Of a stretch of DNA of 9,155 nucleotides, positions 1-5,290 are shown piece by piece; position 1 is the first letter of the stretch, and each line of letters starts with the position of its first letter. Made by a program: the position numbers and the translations under genes. This stretch comes from an uncultured Muribaculaceae bacterium. GTDB lineage: Bacteria > Bacteroidota > Bacteroidia > Bacteroidales > Muribaculaceae. Below the pieces are notes generated by a model. It was given only the letters and a program-made list of their open reading frames with translations. It did not search any database and had not been told where the DNA came from. The stretch spans positions 1 to 9,155 of the forward strand of contig CANRZQ010000098.1 in assembly GCA_947644475.1 (NCBI GenBank), read 5' to 3'.

Positions 1-249
1 CGCGTAGCGATTCAAGAATGTAGCCGTGGGTGAGGGAGTGGCGAAGCCACGACCGAACCCACGGAAAAAGGCTGTCGGTAACCGGGGGGTTTGGAGCGGA
101 GGCCGGCCGGAGCGTTCGACTATGCCAACCGTGATGCAGAACGCTACGCTATCGCTCGCTCCAACACCGCGGATGATTCCTCCGCCGATACCGGGGGTTG
201 CGCTGTTGCTCCACCCCCCGGCTACTTTCTTGAAGCGCATACGCGCTTC
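1..249. repeat. nested palindromic (REP/MITE-like) element, left end cut by window
   Basis: Several inverted repeats are packed here. Positions 24-31 (CCGTGGGT) pair perfectly with 57-64, enclosing a second stem 38-42/46-50 with a GAA loop. Positions 82-97 pair with 208-221 apart from two extra T residues; the right arm can alternatively fold locally (191-197 with 215-221). AGCGTTC at 111-117 pairs with 139-145. GAAGCGC at 232-238 pairs with 243-249 around a 4-base loop. The outermost bases 1-30, reverse-complemented, closely match 215-245, so the whole block looks like an element bounded by imperfect inverted repeats, probably continuing left of the window. Two overlapping open frames of about 80 codons cross it, but they are low-complexity translations of repeats and I do not call them genes. 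The style resembles dispersed intergenic palindromes of gut Bacteroidales; that is from memory. Bases 250-332 hold nothing further I can name, and no clear T-tract terminator for the gene that ends at 333. Confidence 0.6.
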
Positions 250-332
250 TACTCCATTGCGATGGCTTATTTGAACCGCATTGCTCGTGCGTCAACACAC
301 CCGAAACTTAAACTCTATTTAACTGCCTTATT

Positions 333-1337
333 TTAAAATGTGCGGCGGCCACGAAGATAGTAGTCTGTGAGGATATTCCTTTCTGTGCCGGGATAAGAGC
401 CAAGAAGGTTTTCCGAAGGATGGCCGGTGTAGGCCCTGCGCATACGGGCAAAGTCGCGGTGAGCCTTCAATACAGCATTGGCATTGGCGAAATCGAAGGC
501 GGCCATGAAGCGGGCCCACGCCAGGGTATCGAGCAGACGGCGAACAAAGAGTTTGCGCCGGCGCACGCCGTCGGGCAGATTCTTGTGGAGCAGCAGAAGA
601 TTGTTGCGGAAGTTGAGGTAGGTCTTGCGTGGATTCGACGCCGGCAATGAGCCTCCCCCAAGATGATACACCTCGGCAGAGGGCACTGCCATTATCTTAT
701 TGCCCGAAAGCAAGACTCGCCAGCAAAGGTCGATTTCTTCCATATGGGCAAAGAAATCTTCATCAAGGCCTCCGACTGCAAGATACAGGTCGGTGCGTAT
801 CATCAGCGCGGCCCCCGAGGCCCAGAAAATCGGCATCGGGCTGTCGTATTGGCCGGAATCCGGCTCTGTCGTTGCAAAAATGCGTCCGCGGCAATAAGGA
901 TAGCCATTCTTATCGATGAATCCGCCACATGCGCCGGCATATTCAAACACACGCTCGGGCAACGCCGTGTACGACAGTATTTTCGGCTGGCAAGCCCCCA
1001 CGTCGGGGTTGGCGTCCATAAAGTCCTGCAATGCCGAGTTCCAGCCCGGCGCAGGAGCCACGTCGGAGTTGAGAAGGATTGTGTATTTATAGCGCGTACT
1101 CTCGATTGCACGGTTATATCCGCCGGCGAAACCATAATTGCGGTCGAGAACGAGCAGTTTCACATCCGGCTCAAACCGTCTTATTATTTCCACGGAGCGG
1201 TCGTCAGAACCGTTGTCGGCCACAATAATGTCGGCGCGGGAGCGGTCGGTGTTCTCGATCACCTTTGGCAAGAATTCATTGAGAAGCCGCTCGCCGTTCC
1301 AGTTCAGTATTATAATTGCAGTGTCAGGCTTTGTCAT
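333..1337 (-). CDS. family 2 glycosyltransferase (rhamnosyltransferase/WbbL-like)
   Basis: This predicted cytoplasmic GT-A glycosyltransferase of 334 residues probably transfers a nucleotide-activated sugar onto a surface glycan or lipopolysaccharide core; donor and acceptor cannot be read from sequence. The N-terminus has the GT2 nucleotide-binding strand (AIIILNWNG, 7-15), then VADNGSDD (39-46), the RNYGFAGGYN segment (66-75) and a metal/sugar-binding LLNSDVAP stretch (88-95, with the DXD equivalent NSD at 90-92). The acceptor side shows GGLDEDFF (189-196) followed by EEIDLCWR (200-207), which carries the likely catalytic base region, and HLGGGS (225-230). No hydrophobic membrane anchor is visible, and the length is normal. 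The ATG at 1337 lies inside the end of the upstream acyltransferase gene (14-base overlap), which argues for cotranscription and coupled translation. It is the last gene of the mtaB unit. The neighbour suggests an envelope role, but that is inference. Confidence 0.88.
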   Translation of the reverse strand: MTKPDTAIIILNWNGERLLNEFLPKVIENTDRSRADIIVADNGSDDRSVEIIRRFEPDVKLLVLDRNYGFAGGYNRAIESTRYKYTILLNSDVAPAPGWNSALQDFMDANPDVGACQPKILSYTALPERVFEYAGACGGFIDKNGYPYCRGRIFATTEPDSGQYDSPMPIFWASGAALMIRTDLYLAVGGLDEDFFAHMEEIDLCWRVLLSGNKIMAVPSAEVYHLGGGSLPASNPRKTYLNFRNNLLLLHKNLPDGVRRRKLFVRRLLDTLAWARFMAAFDFANANAVLKAHRDFARMRRAYTGHPSENLLGSYPGTERNILTDYYLRGRRTF

Positions 1338-2235
1338 TTTCCGGAAGAGTTACAGGTATTTTCCATCGCTTGTGGCTCCACAGCCAGTTGGCCGGGTCGC
1401 GCCGGATGGTGTCTTCGAGCATACGCACATACTTGGCTGTCACGGACATAGGTTCGGCAGAGGCAACATCGTCGGACAGCGTTTTTACCGTAAGATGATA
1501 GCGTCCGCGGCCAACACGGGTAATGTCCCAATACACAGCGGCCATGCCCAGACGGCACGCCAAGGTTTCAGTGCCGGTAATGAAAGCCGTGGGATGAGAA
1601 AGGAATGTGGTGATATAGGCCGGGTCGCCATGACTCGGCTTCTGGTCGGACATAAATCCGGTGACCGACGGCATGCCGTCGCGGCGCAGGGCAAGCAAAG
1701 CCCTCAGCGTATTTTTCTTTGGCAGCGAACGTGCGCCGAACCGGCCGCGTATCCGAAGCATAAGGGCGTCCATGGCCTTGTCGCGCAGTGGGCGGTAGAC
1801 CTGGCAGAAAGCGGCGTCGCGGTCCGCAACAAGACTGCTCCATAGAGTGACCGAGGGTGCCCACTCCCAGTTGAACGTATGCGAGAAATAAGCCGCGACC
1901 GAGCGTCCCTGCCTCATCATACCGTCGATAATCTCAACGCCTTCGAATGTGAAGCGCGCGCGCATCTCAGCATCGGACACATGGAGAAGTTTCACCGTCT
2001 CGACAATCATATCGGCGAAATTGCGGTAAAACTTACAGGCTATGTCTTTGATTTCACGTTCTGTCTTTTCAGGGAATGACTCACGAAGATTTTTCATCAC
2101 CACCTTGCGCCGATAGCCAATGCCGTGACAGAGCACAAAGTATATGGCCGTTGACACGCCATAGAGCACGCGCCACGGCAATCGTGCGGCAGCCGCAACC
2201 AGCGCCGCCAGTATTTTAGCACCTGCGCGTTTCAT
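1324..2235 (-). CDS. LpxL/HtrB-family lipid A acyltransferase (lysophospholipid acyltransferase family)
   Basis: This is an inner-membrane acyltransferase of 303 residues, of the family that adds secondary acyl chains to the lipid A precursor from acyl-ACP. The N-terminus is hydrophobic (about 7-36), serving as a membrane anchor, and is followed by the family's RRKVVMKNLRESFP segment (42-55). The catalytic HX4E motif is H119-T-F-N-W-E124, where most family members have H-x-G-N-W-E: the usual G is F121 here. Later conserved parts are SDQKP (196-200), HPTAFITG (214-221) and PANWLWSHKRWK (281-292), the last matching the family's terminal PE-x-x-x-W-x-H-x-R-W-K block. Its ATG overlaps the mtaB stop as ATGA (4 bases), so the two are probably translationally coupled, and its own stop lies within the start of the glycosyltransferase gene. 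Lipid A acylation is the most likely role. An ornithine-lipid or other lyso-lipid acceptor cannot be excluded. Confidence 0.88.
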   Translation of the reverse strand: MKRAGAKILAALVAAAARLPWRVLYGVSTAIYFVLCHGIGYRRKVVMKNLRESFPEKTEREIKDIACKFYRNFADMIVETVKLLHVSDAEMRARFTFEGVEIIDGMMRQGRSVAAYFSHTFNWEWAPSVTLWSSLVADRDAAFCQVYRPLRDKAMDALMLRIRGRFGARSLPKKNTLRALLALRRDGMPSVTGFMSDQKPSHGDPAYITTFLSHPTAFITGTETLACRLGMAAVYWDITRVGRGRYHLTVKTLSDDVASAEPMSVTAKYVRMLEDTIRRDPANWLWSHKRWKIPVTLPENDKA

Positions 2236-3545
2236 TTCTGAATAACTGTTCCATTAAATTCGAGAGTAGCCTCATCGAGAGAGTCGAGCCGCACATTCAC
2301 TATCGTGTTGTCCTCCACCGGGGTATCTGCGGGCAGATGCACACGCAAGTAATTGTCGGTGAATCCTGCTCCGTCGTGCTCCACAAGCACCGGGCGCACC
2401 GCGCCGACAAAGCGGCGGGAAAAAGCGAGCAACTTCTCATCGCTCACGGCTATCATCCTGCGGTCGCGCACATGCTTGTCGTGCTGGCTTACCACATGGC
2501 CTATTTCGAGAGCGCGTGTGCCAGGCCGCTCGCTGTAAGGAAACACATGCAGACGCGAGATGTCGAGCGAGCGCACAAACTCCTCGCTCTCGGCAAAAAG
2601 AGCGTCGGTCTCGCCACGCGCCCCCACAATAAGGTCGACGCCTATAAACGCATCGGGCATCACAGCCCTTATACGCTCAATCTTCGACCGGAATAAAGCC
2701 GTGTCGTAATGCCGGCGCATAAGCCTGAGCACCTCATCCGACCCGCATTGCAACGGGATATGGAAATGTGGCATGAATGCACGCGAGCCGGCGCACCAGT
2801 CGATTATCTCGTCGGTGAGCAGGTTAGGCTCTATCGAGGAGATGCGATAACGCTCGATGCCGTCGACACCGTCGAGCGCACGGATAAGGTCGAAGAACGT
2901 ATCGTCGCGTCCCTTTCCGAAATCGCCGATGTTCACGCCTGTGATTACAATTTCCTTGCCTCCTTCGGCGGCAACGGCGCGGGCCTGGTCGACAATCTGT
3001 CCGATTGTGCCGCTGCGGCTTCGGCCACGGGCACGCGGAATCGTGCAATATGTACACCAATAGTCGCACCCGTCCTGCACTTTGAGGAAATAACGCGTAC
3101 GGTCGCCCCGCGAGCACGATGGCGAGAAAGAGCGTATCTCGGGAGTCGGCGTCACTTCCATCACAGCCGCTCCGGTATGCATCCATTGGTCGAGAAACTG
3201 CACCAGATGCAACTTCTGATTGCTTCCCGCCACCACACGCACGCCATCGAGAGCGGCCACTTCCTCGGGTTTCAACTGGGCATAGCAGCCTGTTACAAGT
3301 ATCGGCACTGCGGGATAGCGCCGGTGAAGCGACCGGATGAACTGACGGCATTTTTTGTCGGCCTCAGCCGTTACCGAACACGAGTTCACCACTATTATAT
3401 CCGGCCTCTCATTTTTTTCGGCACGTCTCACGCCACGGCCGGCAAACATCTGAGCCACAGTAGAGGTCTCGGCAAAATTCAATTTACACCCAAACGTGTG
3501 GAAAAGTGCCTTCAATTCATTATTTTCCGTCAATTCTGCTTCCAT
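2232..3545 (-). CDS. mtaB: tRNA N6-threonylcarbamoyladenosine (t6A37) methylthiotransferase MtaB
   Basis: This radical-SAM methylthiotransferase converts t6A37 to ms2t6A37 in tRNAs that read ANN codons, using two [4Fe-4S] clusters. I chose the ATG at 3545 (437 residues). The open frame continues to 3599, and another ATG lies at 3557, but a promoter -7 box at 3560-3567 would put the transcript start near or after 3557, and 437 residues suits the family. Domains in order are the UPF0004 domain with cluster cysteines C20 (HTFGCKLN), C56 (VNSCSVT) and C87 (TGCYAQ); the radical-SAM core with CxxxCxxC at C160/C164/C167 and the FHIPLQCGSD segment (261-270); and a C-terminal TRAM-like RNA-binding domain from about 380. 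The TFGCKLN form with NSCSVT and no extra N-terminal extension favours MtaB over MiaB or RimO. It heads the unit with the acyltransferase and glycosyltransferase genes, and its TGA overlaps the next ATG. Confidence 0.93.
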   Translation of the reverse strand: MEAELTENNELKALFHTFGCKLNFAETSTVAQMFAGRGVRRAEKNERPDIIVVNSCSVTAEADKKCRQFIRSLHRRYPAVPILVTGCYAQLKPEEVAALDGVRVVAGSNQKLHLVQFLDQWMHTGAAVMEVTPTPEIRSFSPSCSRGDRTRYFLKVQDGCDYWCTYCTIPRARGRSRSGTIGQIVDQARAVAAEGGKEIVITGVNIGDFGKGRDDTFFDLIRALDGVDGIERYRISSIEPNLLTDEIIDWCAGSRAFMPHFHIPLQCGSDEVLRLMRRHYDTALFRSKIERIRAVMPDAFIGVDLIVGARGETDALFAESEEFVRSLDISRLHVFPYSERPGTRALEIGHVVSQHDKHVRDRRMIAVSDEKLLAFSRRFVGAVRPVLVEHDGAGFTDNYLRVHLPADTPVEDNTIVNVRLDSLDEATLEFNGTVIQK

Positions 3546-3559
3546 AATTAATTTCATTG

Positions 3560-3567
3560 CAAAGGTA
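3560..3567 (-). promoter_or_regulatory. Bacteroidetes -7 box for mtaB
   Basis: Read on the minus strand, these bases are TACCTTTG, an exact match to the TAnnTTTG -7 element of the Bacteroidetes primary sigma factor. A TTTG lies upstream at 3582-3585 but is only 14 bases away, short of the usual spacing of about 19-21, so the -33 half is weak. The box ends 14 bases before the ATG chosen for mtaB, giving a very short leader. Confidence 0.55.
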
Positions 3568-3607
3568 AGAAAAAATCCCGGCAAACCATACTCCGGCAAT
3601 GATTATA

Positions 3608-3628
3608 GGACGCACGAGCCGTGCGTCC
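3608..3628. repeat. perfect 9-3-9 palindrome at the lpxB stop codon
   Basis: GGACGCACG (3608-3616) and its exact reverse complement (3620-3628) flank a 3-base AGC loop. Its first base on the lpxB transcript follows the lpxB TAG (3629-3631) directly. The transcript sequence after the hairpin (TATAATCATT) has no T-tract, so it is not a classical intrinsic terminator, although it could still protect the 3' end or pause polymerase. From memory, the GC-rich GGGACGCACGG-type palindrome recurs between genes in gut Bacteroidales genomes, which would make it a dispersed REP-like unit. That cannot be tested in this window, where only one copy is visible. Confidence 0.6.
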
Positions 3629-4744
3629 CTACGCTTTGAAAATTGCAGAGGCGGCGTTGGCGGCGGCAGACGTTGAGCCAAGGCGCGAGAGCATGGCGTC
3701 GTATGCGTCAAGCATTGAGGCACGCGACTCTCCGTCGGGGAGAATAGAGCCGAGCATGGGGTATATGGCGTCGGGGGTACATAGATGCAGGAGCATTTCG
3801 GGTATTATTGCCGAATCGGCAATAAGGTTGGGAAGCGTGACAAAACGCACGCTCAGAAGACGTTTCATTATATTATACGACAGGCGCGAACCATTGGCAC
3901 GATACATTGCAATCTGCGGCACACGGGCTATTGCAGTTTCCAATGTGGCGGTGCCGGATGTGACGAGCGCGCCGCGGGCATGCCGGAGCAATGCCCATGT
4001 AGCGCCGTGAAGCACCGGGAGCCGTGTGAATTGTCCGTAGTATCCGGCATCGACGCCGGGGGCGCCTGCCACCACGGCCTGATATTGCGGGAAGCGGCGG
4101 GCAGTCTCGGCCATGACCGGAAGATTGTTTTTTATCTCGCCAAGACGGCTCCCGGGCATGAGCACAAGAAGCGGGCGGTTAGGGCGCAGACGGTGGGCAG
4201 CGGCAAACGAGGCCCAGTCGGGAGCCTCGGCAAGATGCCTGCGCACTTCCTCAACCGACGGATTGCCTACATAAGTCACCTCCATCCCATAGCGGCGGTA
4301 AAAATCCACCTCAAAGGGGAATATGCACAGCATTTGGTCGACAACCTTGCGGATAGTGCGCACCCGCCATTTTTTCCACGCCCATACTTTCGGCGAGATG
4401 AAATACACCGTCTTTATGCCCAGTTTCTTTGCAAAGGCGGCCATTTTAAGGTTGAAACTCGGATAGTCGACCAATATAAGGCGGTCGGGGGCATATTCTT
4501 TAATTGCCGCACGGGCAGTTTTGAAATTGCGGCGGATACGTCCAAGATTGCGCAGCACCTCGCTGAACCCCATGAAGGCCATGTCGCGGTAATGAATCAC
4601 CGGGCCAACACCCGCCTCGGCAGCCATGAGGTCGCCCCCAAGGAAGCGGAAACCGGCATCGGAATCGACTTTTTTCAGTTCGCGTATAAGTTCTGCCGCA
4701 TGAAGGTCGCCGGAAGCCTCGCCGGCTATTATGAAATATTTCAT
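3629..4744 (-). CDS. lpxB: lipid-A-disaccharide synthase LpxB
   Basis: LpxB is a GT19 glycosyltransferase acting at the inner face of the inner membrane. It joins UDP-2,3-diacylglucosamine and 2,3-diacylglucosamine-1-phosphate (lipid X) into the lipid A disaccharide. The start at 4744 is favoured over the longer frame (4798) because the protein then opens with the family's MKYFIIAGEASGDLH and because this ATG overlaps the tadA stop as ATGA. The resulting 371 residues are close to the usual 380. Visible conserved blocks are GEASGDLH (8-15), YPSFNLKMA (94-102), SPKVWAWKKWR (117-127), YVGNP (158-162), LMPGSRLGEI (195-204), the UDP-sugar site SGTATLET (263-270), and the PNLIA (305-309) and IPEMLL (314-319) region. 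No truncation is evident. The C-terminus is alanine- and serine-rich and ends exactly at a palindromic repeat. It is cotranscribed with and probably translationally coupled to tadA. The usual Bacteroides neighbour surE is not adjacent upstream. Confidence 0.95.
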   Translation of the reverse strand: MKYFIIAGEASGDLHAAELIRELKKVDSDAGFRFLGGDLMAAEAGVGPVIHYRDMAFMGFSEVLRNLGRIRRNFKTARAAIKEYAPDRLILVDYPSFNLKMAAFAKKLGIKTVYFISPKVWAWKKWRVRTIRKVVDQMLCIFPFEVDFYRRYGMEVTYVGNPSVEEVRRHLAEAPDWASFAAAHRLRPNRPLLVLMPGSRLGEIKNNLPVMAETARRFPQYQAVVAGAPGVDAGYYGQFTRLPVLHGATWALLRHARGALVTSGTATLETAIARVPQIAMYRANGSRLSYNIMKRLLSVRFVTLPNLIADSAIIPEMLLHLCTPDAIYPMLGSILPDGESRASMLDAYDAMLSRLGSTSAAANAASAIFKA

Positions 4745-5178
4745 TTGCGTTTCTGTTTGAAAAAAGATTGCATAAGAGCGCGGGATTGCGTCTCGCATAC
4801 ACCACGCACCACCTGACAGCGCGGATGAAACGGACTTTTCGACATGTAGGTCCGGTAGCCACGCTTATCATCGTCGCATCCAATGACCACACGTCCGATC
4901 TGCGCCCAGCCGATTGCTCCGGCACACATCAGGCACGGCTCTACCGTGACATATAGCGTGGCATCGGGCAAATACTTGCTGCCGGTGAGAGACGCCGCGG
5001 CGGTGATTGCCTGTATCTCGGCATGAGCCGTAACGTCGCCCAGCGCCTGGGTAAGATTGTGGCCCTTGCCCACCACCCGTCCGCCGAGCACAACGACTGC
5101 CCCGACGGGAATCTCTCCGCTGTCGGCTGCCTGCCGGGCCTCAGCCAGAGCCATGGTCATGTAATATTCGTCTGTCAT
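4741..5178 (-). CDS. tadA: tRNA-specific adenosine-34 deaminase TadA
   Basis: This zinc-dependent cytidine-deaminase-fold enzyme converts A34 to inosine in the tRNA-Arg(ACG) anticodon and is normally essential. The chosen ATG at 5178 gives 145 residues beginning MTDEYYMTMALAEAR, which aligns with the typical family start; a frame five codons longer (5193) would begin upstream of the promoter box. The zinc and catalytic motifs are intact: HAE at H52-A53-E54 (zinc ligand and proton shuttle) and PCLMC at 81-85 (zinc ligands C82 and C85). GEIPVGAVVV (21-30) and the GHNLTQALGDVTAHAE region (39-54) are typical. The HAE spacing and the C-terminal FFKQKRK tail favour TadA over guanine or cytosine deaminases of the same fold. 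It is the first gene of a two-gene unit, and its TGA overlaps the lpxB ATG by 4 bases. Confidence 0.94.
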   Translation of the reverse strand: MTDEYYMTMALAEARQAADSGEIPVGAVVVLGGRVVGKGHNLTQALGDVTAHAEIQAITAAASLTGSKYLPDATLYVTVEPCLMCAGAIGWAQIGRVVIGCDDDKRGYRTYMSKSPFHPRCQVVRGVCETQSRALMQSFFKQKRK

Positions 5179-5182
5179 AATG

Positions 5183-5190
5183 CAAAAGTA
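5183..5190 (-). promoter_or_regulatory. Bacteroidetes -7 box for tadA-lpxB
   Basis: On the minus strand the bases read TACTTTTG, an exact TAnnTTTG match. Only four bases (CATT) separate it from the tadA ATG at 5178, so transcription would begin at or next to the start codon. No TTTG sits at the usual -33 distance; that region is instead occupied by an AT-rich palindrome (5193-5212). Confidence 0.55.
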
Positions 5191-5192
5191 CA

Positions 5193-5212
5193 TAAAAATC
5201 TTTGGATTTTTA
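5193..5212. repeat. perfect 8-4-8 AT-rich palindrome overlapping the tadA promoter
   Basis: TAAAAATC (5193-5200), loop TTTG (5201-5204), then GATTTTTA (5205-5212). The symmetry is perfect, starting three bases upstream of the tadA -7 box and spanning where the -33 element would be. It could be an operator, or a weak bidirectional terminator between the barrel-protein gene (ending 5291) and tadA, or chance in AT-rich DNA. The rest of 5213-5290 shows no gene; only a weak 4-base stem (CTGT/ACAG) near 5250-5266. Confidence 0.4.
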
Positions 5213-5290
5213 CACCGACAGAATAAAAAGTCAAGGCTGCCGCAACTTATCTGTCTTTAAACAGTTTTCTGCATAATGTATAATCAAGAA

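Noticed and set aside
26..336. Two overlapping plus-strand open frames of 81-82 codons
   Set aside because: They run through nested inverted repeats, give low-complexity R/P/A-rich products with no domain, and are better explained as part of the palindromic element.
663..1451. 262-codon plus-strand open frame
   Set aside because: Antisense to the glycosyltransferase and acyltransferase genes, which have clear family motifs; a shadow of GC-rich codon usage.
2709..3551. 280-codon plus-strand open frame
   Set aside because: Entirely antisense to mtaB, with no recognisable domain.
3546..3599. Longer N-terminus for MtaB
   Set aside because: It would span the -7 promoter box; the family start fits 3545.
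4745..4798. Longer N-terminus for LpxB
   Set aside because: The 18 extra residues lie inside tadA and precede the conserved MKYFIIAGEASGD start.
3785..4816. 343-codon plus-strand open frame
   Set aside because: Antisense to lpxB; His/Cys-rich translation without family signatures.
5250..5266. Terminator after the barrel-protein gene
   Set aside because: Only a 4-base stem with no proper T-tract on the relevant strand.
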